Part shown: piece after piece, positions 23,977 to 40,663 of the stretch
Layout: each line of letters starts with the position of its first letter
Position numbering within the stretch: the first letter of the stretch is position 1
Assembly (NCBI GenBank): GCA_025093555.1
Contig: JAIWNF010000035.1
Coordinates: forward strand, 248,001-312,000
Origin: Circinella umbellata
Taxonomy: Eukaryota > Mucoromycota > Mucoromycetes > Mucorales > Lichtheimiaceae
DNA length: 64,000 nt
Direction of reading: 5' to 3'
Notes under the pieces: generated by a model
What the model was told of the DNA's origin: nothing
Seen by the model: only the letters and a program-made list of their open reading frames with translations
The model's database searches: none
Program-made: the position numbers and the translations under genes

Positions 23977-26900
23977 TTATAATAAATCTGAAGAATTGCT
24001 ATTTAAATTATCACTCTTATTGTTATTACCAGTAGATCCAAATGTCATTAAAGATAATACATCATTAGGATCCATAGGTGCAAACCGCGATTGAAAAGGC
24101 TCTTCTTCTTGTTGTTCACCACTTGTTCGTGGACGTTTATTATTGACAATTACATTCCCAGGTGTTGTTGGACTTTTTTCTACACTAGATTCAGATTGTG
24201 CTGTTTGAATTGAATCTACGATATCACCTGTGCGTTTACGACTATTATTACTATTTTCTTGTTCTTCAGCTGTTTGTTGATTATTATCATTTTCTCTGTT
24301 TCTTTGTTCTTCATCACCGTTATCTTCTTCTTCTTCATCATCACTTAGTAAGCTTATAACATTTCTTTGTTGTTCTTCCGCGAGTTCTTCTTTTTTCGTT
24401 GCCATTGATGGCTCCATTGATTGATTCTCGTCGCTGTTATTTTTATTATCCAAATCGCCATACCCTAAATTTTCTCGTTGGTCATCATCTGGATCAGGTG
24501 TTTCAGATCTGATTACTCGAAAATTGCTTGCATTTTCTGCAAACTCGACTTCAACAGCAGCTTTGTTGACACGTTCCAATAGATCTTCAAAAAATGCATC
24601 CCGATATAACTTATTCGGCGGTGTATACTCGTTACAGTGTGGACATTTCCATGATGTATTTTCGTGGTTAACAGCAAGGTACGATGATAAATCGAAGCAC
24701 TAGATTAATATATATATATTAATAAGTAAAATTATACTTTTAAAGTAGATAGCCATAAGAATAATAAAACAACAAAACCTACATCCGGATGTTTACAAGC
24801 TTCTCCTTTAGTGGGTAGTTTAATGCGTTGTAACGAGATGGGACATTTTAATCCAATTTTGACATTTGTTTGATGAATTTGGATATCATCATCGTCAGCA
24901 TCACTTTCGGTATTCCCTAATAATCGATTAACAATAGCACGTCCTTTATTGATATCCAAGACCCTTGATTGAACACCTTGTGAAATAATTTCTTCAGATT
25001 CACGAATAAAAACAATGATTGCAAAGAAATAAGACTATATAAAAAATCCAAATACATTTAACTTGTTAGTACTTCACAAACACATATATAGCATCACTCT
25101 TCTTATTGTGGGCTAAATGAGAAAAAAAAAACATCACTAACGCATGCACAATCAAGTTGTTCTATGGCAAGTTCGTTTCGGCCTAGATGTAAGTATCCTC
25201 CAGTATCCAAAGCTTTGTCTTTTCCTTGAAAAGTAAAGGCATCTGGTCTTCCTTGTACTCTAACTTTTCTCCTCTATAAACAATTTTTTACATGAAAAAT
25301 AAAATGATTTGTTCATTATTCACACAATAAAACATTATAGATAGTAATATTATTTACCTTGGTCAAATTTGGTATAGTTCGATTTAACGACATTTTAATT
25401 GTATCAGGCCATTCACATTTATCTTCAGTTGTCTTATCTCTCCATGCCGTCAATACATAAGATAATGGTAAACGAGTTGGATCTATTACCAGTGCTCCTG
25501 CTGTTTGAGGAATCCCTTTCCATACTCTTGGAAATCGATCACCGTCCATAAAAAACGGAACTCTTGTTATTTTTTGATTATGTTTCAAACGAAATGGATT
25601 TACGGCATATCCAATTTTTCGAATAAACGGTAATGGATTATGTATTACTGGTGATCCTGGTCCTGGCGCCGCTGAAGATGGTGGCAGTGATAATGGTAGT
25701 GAGGGTGATGCCACCATTGGATTGTTGGAAGGATAGCCATTATTATTGGGCATTTGAGTTTGTTGAGCGTCCCACAATATTTGTTCAATCTGTTGATGTG
25801 TATAAGGCTGAGGAGGTATATGTTGTATTTGTTGCTGTGGTGGAGGATGTGGAGCACTATAAGGGTAATGGGGCAATTGAAACATGTATTGTTGTGATGG
25901 ATGTGAAGGTATGATGGCAGAAGTAGGAGTAGTATTAGGAAGTGGCATTGGAACTCCTTGTTGCTGATTATTATTATAGTTATTACTATTATTAGGATGA
26001 GATGGTGCTAAGTGTATAGATTGCTGTGGAGATGTAATAGGTAATTGTCGATCTTGATGTGGTGAAGTTTCCTGTTGTTGTGATGGTATGGTACCTTCTG
26101 ATTGTTGTCGATGGATAGGCACATTAGCAAAATTAGAAGCAACAGGAGAAGATGTTTGAGATGCTGATGATATAGATGATGAAGTTGTTATGGTTGTCGT
26201 CGCAGGAGTATTAGTAGTAGTAGGAGCTTCCCCTATAGTTGCTAAGCGAATCTCATCTCGCCATTGAATGATTTGAGCTATATAATATAATATAATCTAA
26301 TTAATATCATTTTCTTAAATCCCCAACTCAATGTAAAAAAAAGTCCCCTTGATCGTTCAAGAGTTAATATTTCACTTCATCTATTTTTTTCTCCCGGATT
26401 CCTTTTATACAACACGAGGAAATGTACTTACTTTGAGATGACCCACTTAAATGACTTATGAACTTATGAATGGTATCAAAAATTCGCATACCTGACCATG
26501 GACCTACTTGAAAATTATTTCGAACAGCCTATTATATTGTTGATCAATTTAATATCATTTATCAACATTATATTCTTTTCCAAACCCATATAAACATAGT
26601 AAAACGACAATACCCAAATATTTCGTCCCTCGCTCTTCCCTCCTCTTACTCCTCACCCCTTTTCTCATTCAAAATCCTCCTCGTCTGCTCTTAAAAATAG
26701 TATTGATATTTACATTTGCACATTTCATCAATGCTGATTCATTTCCTGGATTATAAGCACGAACATCTTGTAACCATTCTAAAAACTCATCACAAGCAGG
26801 ACCATACATTGCTGAAGAACTGATTTCTTTTTCTAATTGATTTAGACGAAGATTATTTCGATTTGTAATATTAGTATCAGAGTTATTACTGTTGCTTCTT

Positions 26901-27969
26901 GGATTTTGTTGTTGCTGTAATGGTAGTCGTTGTTGCTGTGGTGAACTGATAGGTGATTGGGGTAATGAATTATTATCACTTATTTGCCTTTGCCTTTGTG
27001 GTTGAATTTGACCCAACAGCTTTAATAAATCTTCTTGTCTTTTATTTAGCAAGTCGTCCGCTAATAAATGATTTTGAGTTGTAGGTGTTATTGGAGAAGT
27101 GACTTGTGAGGGTATACCAATAGAAGAAGAACTACCAACTGTAGCATTATTATTATCATTGTTATTGTTTCCTTGAAACAAGTTAGCCATAACTGTTGAT
27201 GGTGGAGTTACAGGTGCCATGGAAATATTATTAACTCCTGTTGGTTGTTGTTGTCGTGTTGCTGCTGCATAAAGAGGAATTGAAGCTGGAGTAGCAGTGA
27301 CAGTAGGAGAAGTCATGAAGGTTTGTTGTTGTTGATCTTGTTGTTGTTGTTGTTGTGAATTGTTTAGAGAGACAACAGAAAAATGTTGGTTTAGAGTTGA
27401 TTGGACAGGCTTTTGTACGATATTCGTTCTATTTGGTGATTGTACAGAGGTAGTAGGTAAAGCCAAGCTGAAAGGGATTGAGAATGATCCTACACAGAAA
27501 AAAAAAAGAGACAAAAAAGGATCAAGAGATCATTCAATCGATCGATTAAAAAATAGTTCTATTTTCTAATTTGATTCTTTCATATATAAATATATAATTG
27601 TACCAGCATTATTACTATTACTCGCTCCATTTATGTTACTTGACGTTCTAATATTATCATTACTATTGTTATTACTTTGAGTTCCTGATTGTAGAACTGC
27701 TCGTCGTAGTTGATTATTTTGAAGCGAATGTAAAAATCGAAGTTGTTGAGGTGTTAACTGATTTAATTGTTGTTGGTGATGTTGAGGGATTCCTTGGGGC
27801 CATACTACAATATCAACCAGATCAGTAAAAATAATAAGTAGGAATAAATGGGGATAAGTGTAAAATCTTTAGATAAAAAAAGTATAATTATAATAAAAAA
27901 GAGAATAGATGATTTACCAGCATGTGGCTGTGTATTATTTTGAATGTGCTGCCCTTGATTATTGTTCAT
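23977..27969 (-). CDS. SP-RING (MIZ-type) E3 SUMO ligase, PIAS/ZMIZ-like
   Basis: Eight minus-strand exons (27969-27918, 27804-27604, 27489-26714, 26528-26432, 26277-25358, 25273-25142, 25034-24783, 24699-23977) sum to 3153 nt, 1050 residues. The SP-RING finger is complete: C790-P-I-S, C806-K-H808, C811-F-D and W-K-C829-P-H-C832, matching the MIZ zinc-ligand pattern that recruits the Ubc9-SUMO thioester. The preceding domain (about 580-760: I-x-Y-x-V-N-P-F, P-x-x-I-K-M-S-L-N, G-R-N-E-L-A-I) has the layout seen before the finger in PIAS and ZMIZ proteins. The N-terminal 550 residues are Gln, Asn, Pro and Ser-rich and probably disordered. The C-terminal 200 residues are acidic (D-D-E-E-E-E-D) and include V-I-S-L-L-S-D-D-E-E-E, resembling a SUMO-interacting motif. 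Likely nuclear. I see no clear SAP domain at the N terminus, which favours a ZMIZ-like over a PIAS-like assignment. Confidence 0.88.
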
Positions 27970-29909
27970 CGAACTTTAACCATTTATTTGTTAAAAGATG
28001 TTAAAGACAAAAAGGAAAAGAAAATAAGAAAAAAAAAAGGTGGGTCAGAACGCAGCAGCAATAAAAAAAAATGATTGTTGATTGTCGGCCCTTCACCTGC
28101 TTTCCTGTAGTCAACGCGAATTGCCAAAAAGGGTCTTTTAAAAAAGTAATGTTGCACCTAGTAAAAATTAATGTCGCGTGGCAACAGTGTTCAGATGTTG
28201 TATCTCCAAAAACATTGTGAGTTTGTAAATTATGATAACAGAATACAATAAAAAAGTAGAGTTCCACTCCGTCAAAAAAAAAGATAATACCCCAGAAGAT
28301 GAGGAATATAGAACGTTGCGATCATAGTATAAAATAAGAATAAACAGATATAGACTTTTTTAAACTAGGCGCGCATTTATTGGATAAATTGGCACTTTTT
28401 TTAGATATGAAACGTATAATATATTATACAAAGATCACTGTTTCTACTATTGTAGTAGTGACAACAACAAGAGCAAAAAGGGTAACAGTGTTAGGCGCTA
28501 TCTATCGTATGTTCTAGCACTAATTAAAGTTACAGTAATGTGGGAATACGTATCTCATTTTTATGATATAAGATAAGACTGAGCGGAAATCTGAAATTCT
28601 AAGTACTGGAGCTATTATACAGGACACTACATTAGATTTTTCAAGAGAAACATTAAATGAAATAAATAATCTTGGCATACGTATTAAATAACATTATCTA
28701 ATAATAAATAATGTCCTTATATGTATTCTAGCTGATATTGTAAATCATATTGAATATCATGGATAAATCGATATAACTTATCTTTTTCTGTGTTTCCCTA
28801 AACTCAATCTAATAGATAACTTTTGTCTGATACAAAACACAAATTAAACTCCAGCGAGCATTTACAATAAACAACGTTACGTAGCAACAAGAATTTATGA
28901 AGCATGTACGTAGCAATATAAAAAGAAGGAGATTTCGTTGGATTCGCTTTTTATTTACACAGATGCTTAGGTAAGTGTGGTAGAAAAAATCTTATAAAGC
29001 ACATGTGCAGTGAGGATGATTATCATTACATATAAAATACGGTAAGAAAATAATTGTAAGTACAAGGTAATAGTAAGTGGAGTCACTTTTTTTCAAAAAA
29101 TATACTAGTACCTATGTAAATCATGAAAATACGACTTAAAATAGTCTTCATCAGATAACCTTATTCTTAATTTTTGACGTTGAAAATATAAATGAATTAA
29201 CCCCCGTTGGGAAAAAAAGAAAAAAGAAAAAGGTCACCATAATTGTAAAATCGAGAAATTCTAAATGGAATATAAAAGAGAAATACAGTGTCTAATATAA
29301 GATTGGAAAAAGATTAAATGATGCTTCGAGTGCATTTAACAGAGATACGTAAAACATATTATTTTTTTTCTTTTTGGATTCATGGGAAAAGTGTCTGTAA
29401 AAAAAATATGTTTGACCTTGGTGTTTTTCGTAAACTGAAGAGATCAATTTTTTTTCGACGTCATCTTTGTTTAAGAAAGTATTTCCACTGTCCTTCATGA
29501 ATGTAGTTGCCAAGTTATTAGGCAGGAACCTTGAAGACAAGGATCTAGAATTAAATAATATAGTAGTAGTACTTTTGCCATATGTGAAAATCGTTATAGG
29601 TTGCTAAAGATAATGAGAGAACCTCGTTCTCAATACTTTTAAAACTCAAGAATAAGTTCCTTGTTATTTAATTAAACAAAAGTAGTGTTTTATTTGTGTA
29701 TTTGTGTGTGTATTGTAATGTGAATATGTGTCAAAAATGTAAGCAAGTAAAGGTAGATAAACAAAAATGAAGATACAGAAAAATAAAATTGTTTTCAGAT
29801 AGGTATATGCAAACTAAAATTCCATAACATATTTGCTACTTAATTACATAGCTGACAGCAGTCTTCAGCAATAATTTTTTCGCGTGCAAGGGTGACCACG
29901 ACGTTGCTT
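27970..29909. other. Intergenic region between SP-RING and homeodomain genes
   Basis: About 1.9 kb without a supported gene. One stretch on the plus strand (about 28578-28690) reads open for roughly 38 codons with a non-repetitive composition (T-E-R-K-S-E-I-L-S-T-G-A-I-I-Q-D) and could be a decayed coding remnant. It has stops on both sides and no recognisable family. Short frames elsewhere are low complexity. Confidence 0.5.
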
Positions 29910-31985
29910 TTATTGTTGAGTATGATTATTGTCCGACATTGAACTATTATCACTAGTAGTATCATCATCGTCATCATCATCCGATTCGATGTTGTTATTG
30001 CTATTGTCGCTACTTCCCCCATTACCACTAGTACGATGTTGATTCACGTTAATCATATGACTATTATTATTATTATAATCCTGTTGTTCGTTATGTTGTA
30101 ATTCGGGAACGACGTGTGTTTTACAGTAGTCGACAAAATCATCATATCCTTCAATTTCGTTTTCCAAAATTAACCGATTGTATGCTCGTAACTCTGCATT
30201 GAAGCGTCGTTTATGGTTACAAATCCAGTAAGTTAGCCGTCGAGAATTAATCCCTGTTTTGTGTTGCACTTTATAGCGCTCTTGTTTAGTGGGCCTGCGA
30301 CCCATACCGAATGTTTCAAAAAATAAAACATTCAATTCATAACTTGTCTTTGGATCGTACGACGTCTTGGTACGACGGCTCCTCTGGATCCCAGGGGTGG
30401 CTTGACCGCGAAGAGCGGTTACAGGAGGAATACCACGTCGTTTCTTTTTCTTTATGTAGGATGGGCCTGCATTCAACAGATAGACTGGTTCCTTGGGAGA
30501 ATCTTCATTTATGCCCCCTTAAAAAGGTGAATTTATTTATTAGTATTACGTATTACTTAAATAATAAAAATTCTTACGTATTTCTATTACAATTAAACTA
30601 TTTTAGCATAACAATAATAGTAATTTACCATCAATATTTTCCGTTGTTGCTTTCTCAAAAGTACTTGTAGAGAATGCATCAGATAATGACTCATTTTTAC
30701 TGCTATCAACTTTATTAGATGCAAGCGTTGCTGTTGACGATGTTGGTGAAAAAGAATAATCACTGCTACTGGTACTGCTACTACTATCTATCAAAATATT
30801 CTTAGGATGAGCATACATAGGAGTACCAACAACGTTATTATGAGTCAAAACTGTGTCGTCTTTAAAGTTGATGTTGGTGTTCGTAATGTTATTTTTCCCC
30901 ATCAAAGCATCTATATTATGTCGATGACGAGAATGATCACGGTCAGCATGAAATAAACGTAATGGTAGATCAGTCAATGTATGTTGTTGTTGTTGATGAT
31001 AAACGCAAGCTCGAATATTGTTTGTTGAATACATCCTCATTACGTCATATTGTTCTACACCATCAAAATTATTATTACTGGCAGTTGAGATGTTGGAGGA
31101 GGAAGTCGCTACTGATAGAGGTATATATCTGGTATAATAACAACAACCATTATTATTATAATAATGATAAAGATTTGGATAATAGCGGTTATGATGGAAT
31201 GAACAACAGTAACGTTGTTGAGCAAGATTATTATTGTTCAGTGAATCACTATACATGCTCATGGTATTTGTTCTTGTTGTAATAGGGGTAACGTTCGATC
31301 GCGAAGAAATACCGGGTGAAGAGATTAAAGGATTAAATAAAGAAGAAGTGTCCCATGTTAATTCCTGTTGCCCTTCATTATTGGTACTAGTATTATTGAC
31401 AGATGTGATCGAATTGCAGCTACTCGTTAGTGATGGAGGTATACCTGTTACCACTATTTCTGAAGGAGTACTTGAATTTTTATTGCTGATATTATTATGA
31501 TGATTTGAAGATAAAAAATAATTCTTTTTCCATTCATCACCAAAAGTACCAAAGGGCTCTTTATTATATTCTTTTTTATTAATATCGAATAAATTGGTCA
31601 TTAACGAGTCCGTTGTTGGTAATAAGCATTGATAAGCAGAAAACATACATTGACTGTTGGAGTCAGGAGTATGTGGACAAGTTGAAGAAGTTGTTGTTGA
31701 GCTATTATTACTACTGTTACTCTGGCGTTGTTGTTTCTTTATATTGTTTATGGTGCAATTGTTATTGTTTTGAGAGGATAAATGTGAATACACTGCCTCT
31801 AAAGAAGGGGAAGATGTTGTAAGACTTGCCGTTGTTGATGCTGTTATTGGTTCTACTCCATTTGTGAGCAATGCATAGTTATTGTTGTCATCCTGATTGT
31901 CATTATTATTATCACTATTACTACTGTCCTGAAAAATAGCACTGTCTACTTCTTTTTCGCCGATTGAGGTAGTAGGTAAAATCAT
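29910..31985 (-). CDS. Homeodomain transcription factor
   Basis: Two minus-strand exons (31985-30629, 30517-29910) give 654 residues. Residues 1-450 are a long Asn, Ser and Thr-rich, probably disordered, activation-type region. The homeodomain lies at about 500-560. It starts with basic R-S-R-R-T-K-T-S-Y, then has helix 1-like L-N-V-L-F-F-E-T-F, P-T-K-Q-E-R, and recognition helix L-T-Y-W-I-C-N-H-K-R-R-F, corresponding to the classical W-F-x-N-x-R-x-K/R. The invariant Trp and Asn are present, and the usual Phe after Trp is Ile. Basic K-K-K-K-R-R upstream may be a nuclear localisation signal. The C-terminal 80 residues are Asn-rich and end in an Asp run (D-D-D-D-D-D-D). No KN/TALE three-residue insertion is evident. 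The target genes cannot be inferred. Confidence 0.85.
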
Positions 31986-32183
31986 TTCTTGATTGATGTT
32001 TCTTTTATTAATGAGTCAATGGAATTCTTTTCGTTAGTTGTAGGTTTTTCAACTTGAGAAATATCTTTGGTATAGATTCAAAAGAATAAGGGTTTTCCGG
32101 TGCAGTCTTATGGCTTTTTTTTTGTGGTGACCTGATAATACGAATAATGCGAGGAGGTAGGTAGAAGAAAGTGTTCCCATAGA

Positions 32184-32339
<156 letters not shown>

Positions 32340-32867
32340 AAAAAAGGAAGAAGTAATTGTTATTTTTTAAACAAAAGTAATGCGTTCCAGGCGTGTCTTT
32401 TTTTTTTTATTTATTCTTTCTGGTTGTTGTTACGTAATATAATTATTTTTACAGGCATTCATTATATCTCTTTCATAAGAGAGAACAAAAAAAACATTCA
32501 AAGGACAACAACATTTTTTATTTTATCATTTTGCATTGTAAATCATATTTTCGCATTGTACACTACCACGAGTCGTCCATCTTCCTTCTTTTTTTCTTCT
32601 TTTTTTTTTGACGTAGTTTTTTACAGTAACATAAGCCTGTATATAATGAAAAGCTTTAATGCATTAAGAAATTATCGCGTGTGAAAAACGTGGGCACAAA
32701 ATTCATGTCAAAAATAAAGATAACGTGCGTTTTTTTCATCCCACACACTTGATCTTTATTGTTGCCAGTTATCCCCCCTTTTTTTTTTCTTGCTGCTAGT
32801 TTACACAAAGCTTTATTACTTTTAACCTTTTATATATAAACGTTCCGCTTTAAATGAAATTATGCGT

Positions 32868-32875
32868 TCTTGTTC

Positions 32876-32915
<40 letters not shown>
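32868..32915. repeat. (GTT)n trinucleotide array
   Basis: About 15 GTT units in intergenic sequence. Equivalent CAA/GTT repeats code the Gln runs in neighbouring genes, but here no frame supports coding. Confidence 0.9.
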
Positions 32916-34073
32916 CAGAACAAAAGAAATTAATCTAATGATCAAACCCATGACTTTTATTTACTTATTTATTCTCTACCATCATCGTGTGAGTTATATC
33001 CGGAGATAAATTTGTGTCATGTCATTTCATTGTATATAGTCTGTAGTCATTTTCACTTACTATAAATTGGCTCAAGGTAGAAAAAAAAGTCGGATTTGAC
33101 TACTGTTTTTTGTTGTTCTTTGGTAATCATTAATCAATCAAACGTTTCTTTTACAGTATACAATTGTGAATTTGTGCATAGCAGAGATAGGGTTGCCTTC
33201 CTTATTGTTACTGTTTTTTTTTCTAGTATATAATTACAGTAAAATGTGATCATTGACTTATTAGAACCATCAATTCCCCACATTACGTATTAGCTGTTTA
33301 TAGTAAAAAAAACAAATTACGTACATAAATATATGTAGTATATATTTTTTATTATATTATTTCTACTTTCTATTTAGCTAGATTATTATTTGACAGAAAG
33401 AATAGCCTCAAAAGGCAGTATACATTTAGGACTACTTCAGGGTTATACTCATTATTATTCTTGTGTATGTAGACATATCATCTCCAAGCAGTAACATCCA
33501 GGAATGGTGACGGCTGTGATATTTTGTTATTTAGACTATTAATAATAGAAAATGAGAAAATAAAAACGGATGTGGTCCGTACACCTTTAAGACTTTGCTA
33601 TATATCTAGATAGTAAATTGAAAAACTGGATAGAGCTACCTTTAACAATGATCTTTCCACGATATATCAACTATGTTAGAGACGTGGTTAATTGCTCTAT
33701 GTAAATGATGGATAGTAGAGTTGAGCACTTTGCCTTTTGTTTAACCTTGGATAAGAATATGGTATAATGTTTTTATAACGAAACAATTGGTACAGTAGAT
33801 CAGTAAGATGAGTTTAATTTTTAAGTGCCCATAATTATTATATAATAATAACTAATTACCAATATTGCGCTATACTTTAGAGTACGTTACATATTGATGT
33901 TTTGTTTTCTTTGCGTACAGATGTTTTTTTAATGTAATGTATATATTATTTACAAGAAGTGTAATTTATTTATTTTCAATAAACTATACTAGACGATATA
34001 TATATAACAAATGAATGGATGAAGAAATCATTTTTCTAAACCAATAATAAAAGTTAAAATAATGATAGTAATG

Positions 34074-34101
<28 letters not shown>
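34074..34101. repeat. (TA)n array overlapping the Snf1 stop codon
   Basis: About 14 TA units begin immediately downstream of, and overlap by two bases, the stop codon of the Snf1 gene, so the start of its 3' UTR is a TA array. Confidence 0.85.
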
Positions 34102-37420
<3,319 letters not shown>

Positions 37421-38629
37421 ATGTTATAAAAAGGTGGGTAGTTGTGTTATAAGTGAAAGATATAAAGAAAAAGATACCACATGATAGTAGGTTATTAAAT
37501 AGGATGAATTAAAACTCCATTTACAAATTCCACGGAAAGGTCTTTAACCTTTTTTTTTTTTTTACCTCAGGTCATTTGTCTTCTGGAGAAGTTTTACCCT
37601 GGATAGGAGAGGAAATAATAAATGCATAATAACATGATGAAAATATATAACTTTATAGTGCGAAATGTTGCTTGTTACTATTATTACTATTATAAAAATA
37701 AGAATCACATCATTTTAATTGACCTAATGTCTTTTTTTTTTCTTTTGTTTCCTTTCTTTTAAACTATAATAAACTTTTATAAGAATCTACGTATGGATCT
37801 ACTTTTTTTAATTTGATCCTCTTCTACTCTATTACGCTTTGACCATCATCTACAAGAATTAAAAAAAAAAAGAAGCATGGGAAGAGAACGTGAAAAAAAC
37901 ATCAACAATGGTATTTGTAGATATCTATTTATTGACATCACCCTTCTTTGATTGACTTTTAAAGTATATAGTCTAGTACAAATGCAATACCTACATAATT
38001 TTATGTTTAATAAAAGAAAAAACGTGATTGACTCTAGAAAGAATAACATTCCTCCAAATTCACATTAGACGAACAGATTGTATAAATAGTGAAATCTCAC
38101 CTTTGTTTATAAATATATGCTCTTTTTTGCAAATAAATTTTCCCCATGACCCCATCCAACTACATACGATCATGTGTATACAAGTTTTTATATTATTCGC
38201 ATAAACAATGTATTTTAATGCATCTTCATAAAACAAGTAACATTTATTTCTTAAAATGTAATAGGTTCACATTATGTAAAACATCAAAATTAAGAATGTC
38301 ATGCATGTAAATCCGTGTAACCAAGAAACAGAAAGTAAATCAATGGTTTTAGTTTCTTCAAAATAAAAATAAAAGAACAACACTTATGAAAAAGGGTTTT
38401 CCTAGCCTCTGATAAAAGCCCACAGTGGATTATATCAAAAACTCAACAACAAGCATACACCATCTTATTACGTAATAATTCTTCAATACGTAAAGTCTTA
38501 CAGATATACGAATCAAAATTATTTTGAATGGACCAGCAGAGAGATAAGATTAAAGTTTGTTTGTGATATATGATATCATGTTCCACAATAATATCATATA
38601 CATGTGTACATACTATCTCAAATGTCTAA

Positions 38630-38903
38630 TTAGAATAATTCATTCCAGTCAAAGTATTGATGCCCATTCCTACAGCTTGTAAAGTAACCAAAATTGGACT
38701 GTTCAGTTAATAATTGTGTCAAATCTTCCACAGAAATATGGCCGTGTTTCAAAATACGCACAAGGTGTTGATATACTACTTTTATTTGTATATGTTTATA
38801 CAACTATATCCTTTTACGTACTTTTATTTTCATGACTAAATTTCGAAAGTATTGATAGGACATAATCACATAGTTTTTGCTCTTTGACTACTACCATTCT
38901 CAT
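38630..38903 (-). CDS. Small two-exon hypothetical protein or gene remnant
   Basis: On the minus strand, exon 38903-38822 ends at a GTACGT donor and exon 38778-38630 begins after an AAAAG acceptor. The joined frame is 231 nt, 76 residues, ending in TAA. It starts MRMVVVKEQKLCDYV, is helical in character, and contains H-L-V-R-I-L-K-H-G-H-I-S-V-E-D-L-T and C-R-N-G-H-Q-Y-F-D-W-N-E-L-F at the end. The non-repetitive, balanced composition and the continuity of frame across the putative 43-nt intron argue for real or recently lost coding. No family is recognised. It may be the tail of a lineage-specific orphan gene whose 5' part is gone. Confidence 0.42.
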
Positions 38904-39371
38904 CTATTTTATTCATTCTTTAGTCTTGAGCTAACGCGGCACTGTCAGTGCCATAAAATATATACATAAGTTGAAATCCGTCAACTACCTTTTTATGATA
39001 TACGACAAAGAACAGGTGAGTAATTCGAAGACACAAAAATCAGACGACACCCTTCGTTTATTGTTATAGTGGGGCAAACAATTGTTCCTGATCTGCAAAA
39101 TAGAAACCTGTGTGAATATCTCACACGCATACCAAAAGAATAAATAAAGAATATTGTGGGATTTTATGTAGGACCTCACACTAAACGAGCACTAAACCAG
39201 TAATGATAATAACAATAAATCACTGATCATAACAAACTGATATTTTAGTCTTTTTATTCTTCATATATACGTTTGAAATTTATGTTTTTGTTTTATTATG
39301 TCTTTTATAATCCAGTGTCTGTTACGACATATCGATTGGGACGGCTCAAAAGATAAAAGGTACATGAAGAA

Positions 39372-39388
39372 CCCTGTTGGAAACAGGG
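39372..39388. other. Perfect 7-bp stem hairpin
   Basis: CCCTGTT and AACAGGG are separated by three bases in an intergenic stretch. It is too short to assign a role; no U-tract termination context applies in a eukaryote. Confidence 0.4.
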
Positions 39389-40663
39389 AAAAGGCTTTAC
39401 GTACGTAGAGGATAGACACAATCGTAAATACTAGAATCCATGGGTTTCAACTAATGTCCATTGTGGAGAAGGGTAGGTGGGGAAATTGTACGATAAAAAA
39501 AGGGGTGTGTTTATTGGGGAATAAAAGAGGAAGAAGTAGAATGTAGGCATATTTTATAATCGTTTAGCCAGGTTGTTCTTCTGAAGGGAGATCAATCCAT
39601 GTTGTTGATGCAACACTAGGGTTTATATCATAGTACTGCTGTTGGTGTTGTTTGGAAAAAAGAGTTTTTGTTTTTGCGTCTTTTTTTTAAGTTATATACG
39701 CTTCAATCTTTATTTTGTTGAAAAGCTGTAAGAAGAATGTACAGGTTATCACAGGATCTTATTTTCGAGGCAGGCATAAAAAAAACGATTTGAATCTTTG
39801 ATACTTTTCACTCAGCTTGTTTGAACACCTGTTATAATAAGAGTATTGGCAGTTATACAGTACACTTGGCTTCATTTTTGACTTGGACTCTTCAGTTACG
39901 TACTAAATTATTAACGAGGGTAACTGCTGTAAACCAAAGCTTTGTACCCTTAAAATGAAAAATCCAAACTTTTGGTAATTACAAGCTTCTGGAACAACCT
40001 TGAAAACAATACAACAGGGGGGGCTGTCTCCATGTAGGGAAAGTACTACTAATAGCTTAGACATCGTAATGGGCGATATTTTCGGCTGTATGTATGAGTA
40101 ATAACCGGTCTTGACTCACAACACACATATCCAAATGAGAGAAAAAGGGATTATTAATCTTTAAAAAAAGTAAGTAAATATATTTATTGTTATATGTATA
40201 AGTATTTTTCTTTTTTTATTTTCTATTAACACGCTCATTAATTATAATAGAATGTCAATGTTTCCAAATATAAACATCTTGTTCTTTTTCCAATTCTTCT
40301 GTAGTATATAAATAATAGATAGGTGGGCTATGTATAAAAAAACAGAATTAGAAATCTCAAAAGAAAAAGAGAGGGGAGGGGAGGGAAAAGAAAAAAAAGG
40401 GGGAAAGGGGGAATTTTTTTTATAATGTACTTGTTCACATTTTGTTATTATTATGTGATACTATGTGTGTGTGTTTATGTGTTTGTGTGTGCATATAGAT
40501 TGTTGTTGGAAAAAGGCCAATATTGTATGTACATCCTTTTTTTTTTGTGAATTTTTTTTTTTTCAATGTAATAGTGAAGTTATGTTTTGTTTGAAATATA
40601 AAAGGTTGTGATATCTATATACAAAAATGATAAACAAAAAGGGCCAATGAAAACCACTTTTTT

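Larger units (their letters stand above)
37421..40663. other. Gene-poor interval between Snf1 and Puf genes
   Basis: About 3.2 kb. The Snf1 promoter lies at the left end. One two-exon small coding candidate (38630-38903, minus) and one perfect short hairpin (39372-39388) are listed separately. The rest is AT-rich with TACGTA palindromes and no supported gene. Confidence 0.55.

Noticed and set aside
28001..28267. 88-codon minus-strand Phe/Cys-rich frame
   Set aside because: Composition reflects T-rich DNA upstream of the SP-RING gene; it overlaps the likely 5' UTR and promoter of that gene.
30962..31822. Several plus-strand frames of 69-106 codons
   Set aside because: They are antisense to the Asn/Ser/Thr-rich first exon of the homeodomain gene, with Tyr/Val/Leu composition expected of such shadows.
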